Source: Thalassobacillus sp. CUG 92003
GTDB lineage: Bacteria; Bacillota; Bacilli; Bacillales; Halobacillaceae
Reading direction: 5' to 3'
NCBI RefSeq assembly: GCF_013618635.1
Contig: NZ_JABLSJ010000001.1
Location: forward strand, 1 to 64,000
Length of the DNA: 64,000 bases
Position numbers and translations under genes: made by a program. The notes below the pieces were generated by a model that had not been told where the DNA came from, did not search any database, and saw only the letters and a program-made list of their open reading frames with translations. Of the stretch, positions 10,271 to 19,721 are shown one piece after another. Numbering within the stretch: position 1 is the stretch's first letter; each line of letters begins with the position of its first letter.

Positions 10271-11557
10271 ATGAAAAAACTACTTGTAGAAGGCGGGAAA
10301 CCTCTGAGAGGGAGGGTGCGAATCGGAGGCGCTAAAAATAGTGCCGTCGCATTGCTCCCGGCCGCTATTCTCGCTGATTCACCTGTTACCATCGAAGGGC
10401 TGCCTACCATATCAGACATTGGGATTTTATCTGATTTGTTAGAAGAAATTGGCGGGACAGTTTCCAAGGACGGTACAACTGTTTACATCGATCCGACCCA
10501 CATGACAGCGATGCCTTTACCAAATGGTAAAGTGAAAAAGCTGCGCGCTTCCTATTATTTCATGGGCGCCATGCTCGGTCGTTTCAAAAAAGCGGTGATC
10601 GGGCTTCCGGGAGGCTGTAACTTAGGCCCCCGCCCGATTGACCAGCATATTAAAGGATTCGAAGCCTTAGGTGCAGAAGTTACCAATGAGCAAGGCGCCA
10701 TTTATTTGCGTGCCAACGAATTAAGAGGCGCCAGAATTTACCTGGATGTGGTCAGCGTCGGTGCCACGATTAATATTATGCTGGCTGCCGTTCGGGCCAA
10801 AGGTAAAACAGTGATCGAGAACGCTGCAAAAGAACCTGAAATCATTGATGTAGCTACCTTGCTGACGAGCATGGGGGCAAAAATCAAAGGGGCAGGCACG
10901 GATGTAATTCGAATCGAAGGCGCTGAAACCTTGAAAGGGTGTCTGCACACCATCATTCCTGACCGCATTGAAGCGGGAACATACACGATTATGGCCGCAG
11001 CCCAAGGTGAAGAAGTCATGATTGATAATGTCATTCCGCAACACTTGGAATCACTGCTTGCCAAGCTGAGGGAAATGGGCATCACGGTAGAAGAGAGCGA
11101 CGAACAGTTATATATCCGCCCCGGAAAGAAGATCAGCAGTGTGGATATCAAAACGCTCGTCTACCCTGGCTTCCCGACAGACCTGCAACAGCCCTTTACA
11201 ACGCTTTTAACGCGTGCAGAAGGAACGGGGATTGTCACGGATACCATTTATCAGGCGCGCTTCAAGCATATCGACGAATTGAGACGGATGAATGCCAATA
11301 TCAAGGTTGAAGGCGGATCGGCCATCGTGACAGGCACCTCTTCCCTTGAAGGGGCTAAAGTGACGGCCAGTGATTTACGTGCCGGAGCAGCGCTTGTAAT
11401 TGCAGGCTTGATGGCAGATGGCATTACGGAAGTAACCGGTATTGAACACATTGAAAGAGGTTATGAAAACTTGACCCAGAAGCTTTTGGACCTAGGTGCT
11501 CGGGTTTGGCATGAGGAAATGTCTGAGGAGGAAATCGAGCAATTTCAAAATTCGTAA
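10271..11557 (+). CDS. murAB: UDP-GlcNAc 1-carboxyvinyltransferase, MurAB/MurZ paralogue
   Basis: First committed step of peptidoglycan synthesis: transfers enolpyruvate from PEP to UDP-GlcNAc, and is the fosfomycin target. It has 428 residues. Lys22 lies in GGAKNSAV and catalytic Cys116 lies in [12 protein letters not shown]. The usual motif is GGCxIGxRP, so Asn-Leu-Gly-Pro is a small variation typical of the second paralogue. A second copy, murAA, lies at 48737. Its place between tal and glpX identifies this one as the murZ type. Confidence 0.94.
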   Translation: MKKLLVEGGKPLRGRVRIGGAKNSAVALLPAAILADSPVTIEGLPTISDIGILSDLLEEIGGTVSKDGTTVYIDPTHMTAMPLPNGKVKKLRASYYFMGAMLGRFKKAVIGLPGGCNLGPRPIDQHIKGFEALGAEVTNEQGAIYLRANELRGARIYLDVVSVGATINIMLAAVRAKGKTVIENAAKEPEIIDVATLLTSMGAKIKGAGTDVIRIEGAETLKGCLHTIIPDRIEAGTYTIMAAAQGEEVMIDNVIPQHLESLLAKLREMGITVEESDEQLYIRPGKKISSVDIKTLVYPGFPTDLQQPFTTLLTRAEGTGIVTDTIYQARFKHIDELRRMNANIKVEGGSAIVTGTSSLEGAKVTASDLRAGAALVIAGLMADGITEVTGIEHIERGYENLTQKLLDLGARVWHEEMSEEEIEQFQNS

Positions 11558-11619
11558 GGGTTTAAAAGATTTCCATGGAGATGAGGAAAAATATATATGC
11601 GAAATGGAGAGGGATAACC

Positions 11620-12588
11620 ATGGAAAGAAGTTTATCAATGGAGTTAGTACGCGTCACTGAGGCTGCGGCATTATCATCAGCCCGGTGGATGGGTAGAGGA
11701 AAGAAAGACGAAGCAGATGATGCTGCAACGTCGGCTATGCGAGATGTTTTCGATACCATTCCGATGAAGGGGACGGTCGTCATCGGCGAAGGCGAGATGG
11801 ATGAGGCTCCGATGCTCTACATCGGAGAAAAACTGGGTAATGGTTATGGAGCAAGAGTCGATGTCGCTGTCGATCCTTTGGAAGGTACGAATATCGTCGC
11901 TCAGGGAACGTGGAACGCATTGGCGGTTATAGCGATTGCAGACGATAAGCAGTTGCTGCACGCACCTGATATGTACATGGACAAAATTGCCGTTGGTCCC
12001 GAGGCTGTCGGAAAAGTTGACATCAACGCTTCGATTAAAGACAATCTGCAAGCTGTGGCGGATGCAAAACAGAAAGAGGTTGAAGACGTTGTCGCGATTG
12101 TCTTGAACCGTAAGCGGCACCAGCAGGTTATCGAGGAAATCCGGGAAGCAGGCGCACGGATCAAGTTGATTCCGGATGGAGACGTTGCAGCTGCCATTAA
12201 CACCGCTTTTGACCACACAGGGGTCGACATACTGTTTGGTTCAGGCGGAGCACCAGAAGGGGTACTGGCTGCTGTGGCTTTGAAATGTCTGGGCGGTGAA
12301 ATTCAAGGTAAGCTGATCCCTGGAGATGACGAAGAATTGAATCGCTGCAGGGAAATGGGTATAGAAGATATTAATAAAACGCTGCATATGGAAGATTTCT
12401 GCGGCGGCGACGATGCTATATTTGCCGCTACAGGCGTGACCGACGGTGAATTGTTGCAAGGTGTGCAATTCAAAGGGACTAAAGCAACGACCCAAACCGT
12501 CGTCATGCGAGCAAAATCAGGTACCGTGCGCTTCATCGACGGTGATCATAGTCTGAAGAAAAAACCGAATCTTGTTATTAAACCATAA
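11620..12588 (+). CDS. glpX: Class II fructose-1,6-bisphosphatase GlpX
   Basis: Gluconeogenic phosphatase that hydrolyses fructose 1,6-bisphosphate to fructose 6-phosphate (ywjI in B. subtilis). It has 322 residues. The metal-binding segments [12 protein letters not shown] and [13 protein letters not shown], and GSGGAPEGV, are all present. The start at 11620 ([10 protein letters not shown]) has AGAGGG six bases upstream and matches the family N-terminus. The longer frame from 11575 adds a non-conserved leader. It is next to rho, as in B. subtilis. Confidence 0.96.
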   Translation: MERSLSMELVRVTEAAALSSARWMGRGKKDEADDAATSAMRDVFDTIPMKGTVVIGEGEMDEAPMLYIGEKLGNGYGARVDVAVDPLEGTNIVAQGTWNALAVIAIADDKQLLHAPDMYMDKIAVGPEAVGKVDINASIKDNLQAVADAKQKEVEDVVAIVLNRKRHQQVIEEIREAGARIKLIPDGDVAAAINTAFDHTGVDILFGSGGAPEGVLAAVALKCLGGEIQGKLIPGDDEELNRCREMGIEDINKTLHMEDFCGGDDAIFAATGVTDGELLQGVQFKGTKATTQTVVMRAKSGTVRFIDGDHSLKKKPNLVIKP

Positions 12589-12593
12589 TAGAA

Positions 12594-12628
12594 AAAGGGA
12601 ACCTCTAACACCGGTTCCCTCTTTTCCT
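12594..12628 (+). terminator. glpX terminator
   Basis: AGGGAACC and GGTTCCCT form an 8-bp stem followed by CTTTTCCTTTTC. Confidence 0.8.
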
Positions 12629-12675
12629 TTTCTTTCTTCACTTCTCTCTTCTCATAAAAATCCATAAATTTTTAA

Positions 12676-12705
12676 TTGAATCTACTAATCAAATAGTTGT
12701 AAAAT
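12676..12705 (+). promoter_or_regulatory. Candidate rho promoter and leader
   Basis: TTGAAT (12676-12681), an 18-bp spacer and TAAAAT (12700-12705). The roughly 170-nt leader that follows contains GTAAG-CTTCAA-CTTAC and GAGCATC..GATGCTC hairpins. Rho often autoregulates through its leader. Confidence 0.5.
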
Positions 12706-12883
12706 GATGCATGTTAATCGACCTCTGTAAGCTTCAACTTACGCGCTCCTTTCAAGTCTCCTTATACTTCAATTGAGTAAAGAGCATCACGGAGAAGAGA
12801 TGCTCCCATATAATCCATGTGGCAGTCTTTGAAGCTTAAATAAAGATGTCGTATTATAAATTTCATAAGTGTGGTGATTATTT

Positions 12884-14179
12884 TTGGCAGAACTGACGAT
12901 TTCTCATTTAGAAACGTTGACTTTAAAAGATTTGTATTCGTTAGCCCGTCAATATAAAGTCTCGTATTATGCCAAATTGACAAAACGAGAACTCATATTT
13001 GCTATTTTAAAAGCGCAGGCTGAAAAAGGCGGTTATTTATTCATGGATGGCATTCTGGAAATCATCCCATCAGAGGGATTCGGCTTCCTTCGCCCCATCA
13101 ATTACTCGCCAAGCGCAGAAGATATTTATATTTCAGCTTCTCAGATTCGCCGTTTCGATTTGCGAAACGGTGACAAAGTCTCAGGGAAGGTCAGACCCCC
13201 TAAGGAAAATGAACGCTACTACGGGTTGCTTCATGTGGATGCCGTAAATGGGGAGGACCCTGAAACAGCTAAGGAACGGGTTCACTTTCCTGCGCTGACG
13301 CCACTGTATCCGGATCGCCAAATTAAATTGGAAACAGGAAGCAAGCAAGTGGCGACGCGCATCATGGATGTCATGTCTCCTGTCGGTTACGGGCAGCGCG
13401 GATTGATTGTCGCGCCGCCAAAAGCTGGGAAAACCATGCTGTTAAAGCAGATTGCTAATAGCGTTTCCATGAACCATCCTGATTCTAAACTGATCATTTT
13501 ACTCGTGGACGAGCGTCCCGAAGAAGTGACGGATATCGAACGGTCTGTTGCGCCCGATGTTGATGTCGTAAGTTCTACGTTTGATGAAGTACCTGAGAAT
13601 CACATCAAAGTATCTGAATTAGTTTTAGAACGTGCCATGCGCTTGGTAGAACATAAGCGTGATGTCATTATTTTGATGGATAGCATCACGCGTTTAGCGA
13701 GAGCCTACAACCTCGTCATACCGCCAAGCGGCCGGACATTATCAGGCGGGATTGACCCTGCTGCGTTTCACCGGCCGAAACGATTTTTCGGCGCAGCCCG
13801 TAATATTGAAGAAGGCGGCAGCATGACCATACTTGCCACAGCGTTAGTGGAGACCGGGTCCCGGATGGACGATGTCATTTATGAAGAATTTAAAGGCACG
13901 GGGAACATGGAACTTCACCTTGACCGCAGCTTGGCAGAACGGCGTATCTTCCCGGCTATCGATATATTGCGTTCCGGTACCAGGAAAGAAGAATTGCTCA
14001 TCTCCAAGTCGTACTTGGATAAAATTTGGGCGATCCGAAAAACGATGTCTGATTCGCCCGATTTTGTGGACCGATTCGTCCGACGTCTCAAATCATCCAA
14101 AAATAACGATGACTTTTTCGAATTGATGGATCAGGATATGAAAGGTAAGAGCCCTGCGCGGAAATCACGAGCAGAATAA
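12884..14179 (+). CDS. rho: Transcription termination factor Rho
   Basis: Hexameric RNA-dependent ATPase helicase that ends transcription of untranslated RNA. It has 431 residues. The N-terminal Rho domain (about 1-50) precedes the OB-fold RNA-binding domain (52-125, GFGFLRP), then the ATPase core with Walker A APPKAGKT (177-184) and Walker B IILLVDE. The TTG start has only a weak GTGGTGA site. The [16 protein letters not shown] stretch seems two residues longer than in the B. subtilis protein as I remember it. It heads the rho-rpmE-tdk-prfA cluster. Confidence 0.96.
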   Translation: MAELTISHLETLTLKDLYSLARQYKVSYYAKLTKRELIFAILKAQAEKGGYLFMDGILEIIPSEGFGFLRPINYSPSAEDIYISASQIRRFDLRNGDKVSGKVRPPKENERYYGLLHVDAVNGEDPETAKERVHFPALTPLYPDRQIKLETGSKQVATRIMDVMSPVGYGQRGLIVAPPKAGKTMLLKQIANSVSMNHPDSKLIILLVDERPEEVTDIERSVAPDVDVVSSTFDEVPENHIKVSELVLERAMRLVEHKRDVIILMDSITRLARAYNLVIPPSGRTLSGGIDPAAFHRPKRFFGAARNIEEGGSMTILATALVETGSRMDDVIYEEFKGTGNMELHLDRSLAERRIFPAIDILRSGTRKEELLISKSYLDKIWAIRKTMSDSPDFVDRFVRRLKSSKNNDDFFELMDQDMKGKSPARKSRAE

Positions 14180-14193
14180 GCCATTGAAACTTC

Positions 14194-14222
14194 TTGCAAT
14201 GGTGATTTTCCCCTGTTATAAT
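14194..14222 (+). promoter_or_regulatory. Sigma-A promoter of rpmE2
   Basis: TTGCAA (14194-14199), a 17-bp spacer and TATAAT (14217-14222). The leader has a perfect 8-bp hairpin GTAAGAGC..GCTCTTAC at about 14241-14278. Leaders upstream of L31 genes are known in Firmicutes, so this may be an autogenous control site. Confidence 0.7.
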
Positions 14223-14323
14223 CATTCTATGTGAGTTTCGGGTAAGAGCATATGCGATGCCTCTGACGGCTCTTACAATAACTCTGTTTCCAAAGGATTC
14301 AGGGCAAAAAGGAGTGGAAGAAC

Positions 14324-14569
14324 ATGAAAAATGATATTCATCCAGGATACCGCAAAGTCGTATTCCTTGACACAAGCTCTAATTTCAAGTTTCTAACCGG
14401 ATCTACACAAGATTCCGACGAAACGATTGAGTGGGAAGATGGAAATTCATACCCGCTGATCCGTGTCGAAATTAGTTCAGCTTCTCATCCGTTCTACACA
14501 GGCAAGCAGAAAGCTGATAAAGCTGGCGGCCGTGTCGATCGATTCAAGAAAAAATATAACCTTAACTAG
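14324..14569 (+). CDS. rpmE2: Ribosomal protein L31, type B (zinc-independent)
   Basis: Large-subunit ribosomal protein bL31 of the C-minus (type B) form: 81 residues with no Cys zinc ligands. It has [25 protein letters not shown] and the C-terminal [11 protein letters not shown]. In B. subtilis this locus holds the zinc-binding RpmE, while the type B form is a Zur-controlled copy elsewhere. Staphylococci carry type B at the rho-tdk locus. It has its own promoter and terminator. AAAGGAGTGG precedes the ATG. Confidence 0.95.
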   Translation: MKNDIHPGYRKVVFLDTSSNFKFLTGSTQDSDETIEWEDGNSYPLIRVEISSASHPFYTGKQKADKAGGRVDRFKKKYNLN

Positions 14570-14605
14570 GACATCCTATAAGGATATTTTAAAACAACGC
14601 TTAAG

Positions 14606-14643
14606 AAAACAGGCAAATCGATTTATCCTTTGCCTGTTTTTTT
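14606..14643 (+). terminator. rpmE2 terminator
   Basis: AAAACAGGCAAA and TTTGCCTGTTTT arms followed by further T residues. Confidence 0.9.
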
Positions 14644-14803
14644 GTACCAATTCTTCGCAAATTGAGCCTTCCCTTTGTTAAAGCAATGAGGTTGCCGGGA
14701 AGATACCGTGGCCTGGCAGACGCATTTCAGGGAGGCTCTTTTTGTATGTAAAAGTACTGTTTCAGGAATAATGAGAGTAGCTACGTGAAGGGAGCGATCA
14801 CAC

Positions 14804-15424
14804 GTGTATGTGATGAAACAAAGCGGTTGGATCGAAATGATTTGTGGCAGCATGTTCAGTGGAAAGTCAGAAGAGCTCATTCGTCGGGTAAGACGAGCTA
14901 CATATGGGAATTTATCTGTCCGTGTTTATAAACCAGTGATTGATAACCGGTACAAAGAGGATTCTATCGTGTCGCATAACGGAACCTCTGTGTTGGCGCG
15001 TCCGGTTGAACACTCACTGGATATTCTTGAGCATGTCGATGATTCCATTGATATCGTCGGCATTGATGAAATTCAATTCTTTGATGAAACCATTATCGAT
15101 GTAGCTGAAACACTGGCCGATCGTGGTATTCGAGTCATTACAGCTGGTCTGGATACTGATTTCCGCGGCGAACCATTTGGAGCGGTTCCAAACCTGATGG
15201 CACTCAGCGAATCCGTAACCAAGCTGAACGCGATTTGCCCCGTTTGCGGTTCTCCCGCAAGCCGGACGCAGCGTTTAATCGATGGCGAACCAGCCTCCTA
15301 TGATGATCCTGTCATCCTCGTAGGTGCGTCAGAATCCTATGAACCAAGGTGTCGTCACCACCATGAAGTACCAAATAGACCCAGGCAAGCGAAATTGAAA
15401 GCACACGTAGACCATCACGCATAA
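14804..15424 (+). CDS. tdk: Thymidine kinase
   Basis: Type II thymidine kinase that salvages thymidine to dTMP with ATP. It has 206 residues. The P-loop GSMFSGKS covers residues 15-22, followed by DEIQFFD and DFRGEPFG. A structural zinc site uses CPVCGS and the C-terminal CRHHH. The GTG start (MYVMKQSGW) matches the family N-terminus and has GGGAG nine bases upstream; ATG 14813 is the alternative. The C-terminal 15 residues after CRHHH are variable and basic. It lies between rpmE2 and prfA, as in B. subtilis. Confidence 0.96.
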   Translation: MYVMKQSGWIEMICGSMFSGKSEELIRRVRRATYGNLSVRVYKPVIDNRYKEDSIVSHNGTSVLARPVEHSLDILEHVDDSIDIVGIDEIQFFDETIIDVAETLADRGIRVITAGLDTDFRGEPFGAVPNLMALSESVTKLNAICPVCGSPASRTQRLIDGEPASYDDPVILVGASESYEPRCRHHHEVPNRPRQAKLKAHVDHHA

Positions 15425-15496
15425 TCCGAACTTCACGAGGTTTTAGTTTGACGCGAGAAAATGGCACAAAAGGCTGTAATAAAACTGAATAAAAAC

Positions 15497-15540
15497 ACAA
15501 ATGCCGAACGATTTAGTTGAAATTGTTCGGCATTTTGTAT
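15497..15540. terminator. tdk-side hairpin with CGAACGATT
   Basis: ACAAATGCCGAACGATTT pairs with AAATTGTTCGGCATTTTGT. It is the third hairpin of this type, each near a family B repeat, and a likely tdk terminator. Confidence 0.7.
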
Positions 15541-15661
15541 GATTAGTTTAAGAGAGATCCCTTCACTATCATAAAAATGAATTGAATTTAAAATGGAATA
15601 AATCGCTATCCAATTATTATTCACATGTATGAGGCTTTACTTAAGTGAAGCAGAGGGTCAA

Positions 15662-15811
15662 CGCTGTCATGAGCGTAGTCAAAACGCGTAGACGCATGCG
15701 TGAACAGCGCGAGCCGAAGATCCCGCAGAAAAGCGTTCTTTGCTTTTCGAGGAAGCTGAGGCCGTGCCCGTGGAAAGCGAAGTGTTTTGACGGAGCGGTT
15801 ATGGAACGCCT
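15662..15811 (+). repeat. Family B palindromic repeat, copy B3
   Basis: GTCATGAGCGTAGTCAAAA start, core with GAACAGCGCGAGCCGAAG and GAGGAAGCTGAGGCCGTG, and GAAGTGTTTTGACGGAGCGG end. The full core is present. The GACTCC word is altered to GACGCATGCGTG. The left extended flank seen in B1 and B2 is missing. Confidence 0.8.
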
Positions 15812-15896
15812 CCTTAAAATTTTACTTAGCTAATTTTTTTGATAAACACACCACCTTCAGACCATACTAAGCAAAAATGCTAGGAGGAAAAGAAGA

Positions 15897-16292
15897 ATGG
15901 TGCGACTCGTCTTAATGGGAATGGCTGTTATGTTAGTCATGACTGGCTGTCTTGGTTCGGATGACAATTATCAAGGAAGTACGAATCGAGATGACATTAA
16001 ACAAATGGGCCAAGTCGATGATACAGATGAACCGATGCAGAACCCGAGACAAATCGGGAATGTTGGCAATACGTGGGGCTTGAAAGTGGATCGTGATAAG
16101 ATCAAAGCTGCTGCGGAAAGCGTGGAGGGTGTGGACGTACAGCGCATTATTTTAGAGGCTGCTTATGTTAGAGTCACAGTTAAAGTCGATGATAAAATGA
16201 CAGGGAAAGAACGAGACAGCAAGGAAAGAGAAGTCCGGCTTGCGGCTGAACGTGCTGTTCCCCGGTACGATTACCACGTTAAGGTGAAATAA
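15897..16292 (+). CDS. YhcN/YlaJ-like sporulation lipoprotein (tentative)
   Basis: A 131-residue lipoprotein. The signal peptide ends in lipobox VMTG with Cys18. An acidic linker follows, then a C-terminal domain with DKIKAAAESVEGV and EAAYVRVTVKVDDK. This is the pattern of YhcN/YlaJ-type lipoproteins, which occur in the forespore membrane and spore coat region of Bacillus. TAGGAGG lies eight bases before the ATG. It lies between tdk and prfA. The family call is from memory of the pattern and the exact role is unknown. Confidence 0.75.
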   Translation: MVRLVLMGMAVMLVMTGCLGSDDNYQGSTNRDDIKQMGQVDDTDEPMQNPRQIGNVGNTWGLKVDRDKIKAAAESVEGVDVQRIILEAAYVRVTVKVDDKMTGKERDSKEREVRLAAERAVPRYDYHVKVK

Positions 16293-16332
16293 AGCCGAGC
16301 GCCTCTGGCAAGCATCTATCGTCTGATGCAGG

Positions 16333-16361
16333 TTGTAACTCCGCTTTCTCTATAATATAAT
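16333..16361 (+). promoter_or_regulatory. Sigma-A promoter of prfA-prmC
   Basis: TTGTAA (16333-16338), a 17-bp spacer and TATAAT (16356-16361), 31 bp before the prfA start. An overlapping second TATAAT begins at 16351. Confidence 0.65.
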
Positions 16362-16392
16362 TAGAATGTTATGGAGAAAGAGGTGTTGACCA

Positions 16393-17463
16393 GTGATTGA
16401 ACGATTACAGACGCTTGAAGATCGTTATGAAAAATTAAATGAATTACTGAGTGATCCTGAAGTTATCAATGATCATAAAAAATTACGTGATTATTCCAAA
16501 GAACAATCCGATCTTGAGGGGACCGTTCAGAAGTACCGCGAATATAACAATGTCACCTCGCAACTTGAGGATGCCAGGGCAATGCTTGATGACAACCTTG
16601 ATGATGATATGCATGAGATGGTTAAAGATGAAATAAGCGAATTGAATGCGAAGCAGGATGAATTGGCTGAAGAGCTTAAGGTGATGATGCTTCCGAAAGA
16701 TCCTAATGATGATAAAAATGTCATTATGGAAATCAGAGGGGCTGCCGGAGGCGATGAAGCATGTTTATTTGCTGCGGATCTTTACCGGATGTATACGCGC
16801 TATGCGGAATCATACGGTTGGAAGATCGAAGTGATTGAATCGCATCCTAACGAATTAGGCGGTTTCCGCGAAATCATTTTTATGGTGAACGGTGAACGTG
16901 CTTATTCTAAGATGAAATATGAAAACGGAGCGCATCGTGTTCAACGTGTGCCGGAAACCGAATCAGGCGGCCGGATTCATACGTCTACGGCGACGGTAGC
17001 GGTTTTGCCGGAAGCAGAAGAGGTCGAAGTGGAGATTCATGATAAGGATATCCGGGTTGATACGTTCGCTTCCAGCGGTCCTGGCGGTCAGAGTGTCAAC
17101 ACGACCATGTCTGCTGTCAGACTGACGCATGTACCTACGGGCGTCGTCGTTTCATGTCAGGATGAGAAATCACAGATCAAAAACAAAGAAAAAGCGATGA
17201 AAGTCTTACGTGCCCGCATCTACGATATGTATCAAAAAGAAGCGCAGGCAGAATATGATGAAACACGTAAATCTGCAGTAGGCTCCGGCGATCGCTCGGA
17301 ACGTATTCGGACGTATAACTTCCCGCAGACGCGTGTGACGGATCATCGGATTGGTCTAACGCTGCAAAAGCTGGATCAAGTCTTAGAAGGTAAATTGGAT
17401 GCCATCATCGATGCGTTATTGATCGAAGAACAATCTCAAAAATTAGAGCAGATTGGTGAATAG
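16393..17463 (+). CDS. prfA: Peptide chain release factor 1
   Basis: RF1 recognises UAA and UAG and triggers release of the nascent chain on the ribosome. It has 356 residues. A coiled N-terminal domain precedes the codon-reading PxT-type motif (VPETES) and the GGQ catalytic loop at residues 231-233. PrmC methylates that Gln, and the prmC gene follows only two bases later. The GTG start has AGAGGTG ten bases upstream. Confidence 0.97.
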   Translation: MIERLQTLEDRYEKLNELLSDPEVINDHKKLRDYSKEQSDLEGTVQKYREYNNVTSQLEDARAMLDDNLDDDMHEMVKDEISELNAKQDELAEELKVMMLPKDPNDDKNVIMEIRGAAGGDEACLFAADLYRMYTRYAESYGWKIEVIESHPNELGGFREIIFMVNGERAYSKMKYENGAHRVQRVPETESGGRIHTSTATVAVLPEAEEVEVEIHDKDIRVDTFASSGPGGQSVNTTMSAVRLTHVPTGVVVSCQDEKSQIKNKEKAMKVLRARIYDMYQKEAQAEYDETRKSAVGSGDRSERIRTYNFPQTRVTDHRIGLTLQKLDQVLEGKLDAIIDALLIEEQSQKLEQIGE

Positions 17464-17465
17464 AC

Positions 17466-18374
17466 ATGACCCACTCCTTTAAAACCATCCAGGAAGCCCG
17501 ACAGTGGGCTTCTCTTTTTTTGCAGCAGCACGATCGTGAAGCCAAAATAGCAGATTTACTGCTGGATTATCATTTGCAGCTTTCCTATGCGCAATTACTA
17601 GCCTGTTTACGTGATGCCATGCCAGAAGAGAAGCAAGCCGCTTTTATTCATGACATAAAACACCACGCAGTCACCGGCATCCCGATTCAACATATGACCG
17701 GTACCGGGCATTTTTTTGGGCGTACGTTTACCGTAACACCGGATGTGCTGATTCCGCGTCCAGAAACGGAGGAATTGGTGGAAGGGGTCTTAGCATTTGC
17801 CCGCTCCCGTTCGTGGAACGACGTTACCATCGCTGATATCGGAACGGGTGCAGGTGTCATTGCGATCACCCTGGCTCTAGAACTTCAAGGCGTAACCGTG
17901 AAGGCAACCGATATTTCCCCTCAGGCGTTAGCGGTAGCAAAGCAGAATGCAGCTTCCTATCAAGCTGAGGTGACTTTCAAGGAAGGACATTTTCTTGATG
18001 CACTTAACTTACAAGGCGTTGATATCCTTGTGTCGAATCCGCCTTACATTTCCTACGCCGAAGAAGCATCGCTGTCTGATACCGTCCGAGAATTTGATCC
18101 GGCCCTTGCGTTATTCGCAGATCATGACGGGCTGGCGGCTTACCATGTCATGGTACGTCAGCTTGCCGCTTATCCTCGGGAAAAGCAGCCTGCTTTAATT
18201 GCGTTTGAAATGGGGCATTTACAAGGCGATCGTTTAGCAGAGTTAATGCTGAAGGAAGTGCCGCATTATCAAACGGAGATACGGAAAGATATGAACGGAC
18301 ATCCTCGCTTTATTTTTGCGGTAAAAGCAGATGATACCTTTTCCCCTGAGTCGTTTAGGAAACACTTATACTGA
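17466..18374 (+). CDS. prmC: Release factor glutamine methyltransferase PrmC
   Basis: SAM-dependent methyltransferase that N5-methylates the GGQ glutamine of RF1 and RF2. It has 302 residues. The helical N-terminal domain (1-90) binds the factor. The Rossmann domain has the SAM loop DIGTGAGVIAITLA and catalytic NPPY at residues 191-194. It is translationally close to prfA (2-base gap) and surely co-transcribed with it. Confidence 0.95.
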   Translation: MTHSFKTIQEARQWASLFLQQHDREAKIADLLLDYHLQLSYAQLLACLRDAMPEEKQAAFIHDIKHHAVTGIPIQHMTGTGHFFGRTFTVTPDVLIPRPETEELVEGVLAFARSRSWNDVTIADIGTGAGVIAITLALELQGVTVKATDISPQALAVAKQNAASYQAEVTFKEGHFLDALNLQGVDILVSNPPYISYAEEASLSDTVREFDPALALFADHDGLAAYHVMVRQLAAYPREKQPALIAFEMGHLQGDRLAELMLKEVPHYQTEIRKDMNGHPRFIFAVKADDTFSPESFRKHLY

Positions 18375-18447
18375 AAGCGAGTGGTATAACGGAGTTGAAC
18401 TTCCGAATAGAACAGAGTTGAAAAAATTAATAGTTTAAGAGTTTAAG

Positions 18448-18497
18448 CAAATTCCCCTTTGCCCATAATGAGGACAAGAAAGCAAAGGGGGTTTTCA
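18448..18497 (+). terminator. prmC terminator overlapping the spoIIR ribosome site
   Basis: TTCCCCTTTGC pairs with GCAAAGGGGG and is followed by TTTTC. The right arm is also the spoIIR Shine-Dalgarno sequence (AAAGGGGG), so the hairpin could both end prmC transcripts and hide the spoIIR start on read-through RNA. Confidence 0.7.
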
Positions 18498-18498
18498 T

Positions 18499-19107
18499 AT
18501 GCAGAAGATAACGTTGGTTTCACTCCTTATCGGGCTGCTCTTAACAGGTATTTCGGGAACGCCGAACGCAGCGGCCGGCGTATCTGAACAAAACTTTCAA
18601 GTGATTCCGGACGAAGCGATCCGGTTACGTATATTAGCAAATAGTAATGCGAAAATGGACCAGGATGTGAAACGGACTATCCGTGACAAGGTCAACGCAG
18701 AAATCACGCAGTGGGTTGAAGAACTTACATCGATCGAGGCGGCCCGCGAGCTTATTCAAGATCGTATTGATGAAGTCGATGCTATTGTCGCAGACACATT
18801 AGCGAGTGAAGGTGCTGGGAACACGTATCAAGTTGATTATGATGACGCCGTTTCCTTTCCGACCAAACTATATGGGTCGTTCATCTACCCTGCAGGGGAT
18901 TATGAAGCAATTTTAATTACGCTCGGTGAAGGTAAAGGTGATAATTGGTGGTGCGTGCTGTTCCCGCCTTTATGCTTTTTGGATTTCTCGAATGGGGCAA
19001 CGGTGGATGAAGCAGCGTCTGAGCAAACCGTAGAAGCAGAGGAAAAGGATGAAGACGTCGAAGTGGAATTTTTTCTCGTGCGTATCTGGAATAACATATT
19101 TGGTTAG
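18499..19107 (+). CDS. spoIIR: Stage II sporulation protein R
   Basis: Forespore-made secreted signal that triggers SpoIIGA to process pro-sigma-E in the mother cell. It has 202 residues with an N-terminal signal peptide (about 1-25, LLIGLLLTGISGTPNAAA). The conserved SpoIIR domain follows (IRLRILANSNAKMDQDVKR, then KLYGSFIYPAGDYEAI and WWCVLFPPLCF). The tail is Glu-rich. It is expected to be read from a sigma-F promoter, but I could not place one with confidence. The position after prmC matches B. subtilis. Confidence 0.95.
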   Translation: MQKITLVSLLIGLLLTGISGTPNAAAGVSEQNFQVIPDEAIRLRILANSNAKMDQDVKRTIRDKVNAEITQWVEELTSIEAARELIQDRIDEVDAIVADTLASEGAGNTYQVDYDDAVSFPTKLYGSFIYPAGDYEAILITLGEGKGDNWWCVLFPPLCFLDFSNGATVDEAASEQTVEAEEKDEDVEVEFFLVRIWNNIFG

Positions 19108-19168
19108 CATATCTTAGCCCCCATTTCATAGAGTAATAATAGAAGAAAGCAAAGGAGCGTGGGGCAAG

Positions 19169-19549
19169 ATGGAAATAGCTAAAATTACATTGCATGATGA
19201 TGTTAAGGACTTATTCATAGCTGAGGAAGAGCGTCAGCAATTATTTGATTCAGGATACAGGATTATCGAAAAAGGAGAAACAATCGGCTCGTTCCTCCTG
19301 ACTCCGCTTGGCAACGGCGAGGTTCAATTGAAACGTCTCGTAATGGAACAGAGCATCACCCCGGGGCATGTGCTGGTCATTTTTGAAGCCATACAAGATA
19401 CATTCCGCAAAAGCCAATGGAGCACGTTGGTGGTGCGAAGTCATTCCGAGCAGCTAGATGAGCTGCTTCGTTATCAACAGTTTTCACCAAATGAAACGGC
19501 AGATAACAAGGAGGCATCGCTCGAAAAAATGTGGATATATACCGGTTAA
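19169..19549 (+). CDS. Uncharacterised protein, possibly GNAT-like
   Basis: A 126-residue soluble protein with AAAGGAG before the ATG. The middle (VQLKRLVMEQSITPGHVL, then a helix with EAIQDTFRKS and LVVRSHSEQLDELL) has a loose resemblance to an acetyltransferase fold with strand, turn and helix. No clear acetyl-CoA loop RxxGxG/A is present. It stands where B. subtilis has ywlA/ywlB between spoIIR and ywlC. Its 3' end enters the DnaA-box cluster. Confidence 0.7.
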   Translation: MEIAKITLHDDVKDLFIAEEERQQLFDSGYRIIEKGETIGSFLLTPLGNGEVQLKRLVMEQSITPGHVLVIFEAIQDTFRKSQWSTLVVRSHSEQLDELLRYQQFSPNETADNKEASLEKMWIYTG

Positions 19550-19695
19550 CCACAAGGTAACAGTAGGTATTGTGGATAACCTTACCGCATATCCACAAGT
19601 TATCAACAGAACTGGGGATAAACTATCAAAAAGTGTGTATAAGTCATCAAACTTATACACGCTTTTTTTTGTGCTTGTGGATCATTTGTGGATAA
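19530..19695. promoter_or_regulatory. DnaA-box cluster upstream of ywlC
   Basis: At least nine TTATNCACA-like 9-mers occur in 166 bp. Perfect TTATCCACA (minus) is at 19571-19579 and 19687-19695, and TTATACACA at 19634-19642. One-mismatch boxes are at 19530-19538, 19589-19597, 19600-19608, 19613-19621, 19653-19661 and 19676-19684. I recall that in B. subtilis the ywlC upstream region is one of the reported DnaA-box clusters that titrate DnaA near the origin. Confidence 0.85.
19635..19669 (+). terminator. Terminator built from inverted DnaA-like boxes
   Basis: GTGTATAAG-TCATCAAA-CTTATACAC followed by GCTTTTTTTT. The two arms are themselves DnaA-box-like words, so one short segment serves as a transcription terminator and a paired DnaA site. 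Confidence 0.85.
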
Positions 19696-19721
19696 TGTCA
19701 GATGAGAGCTGTAGTTTCCAG

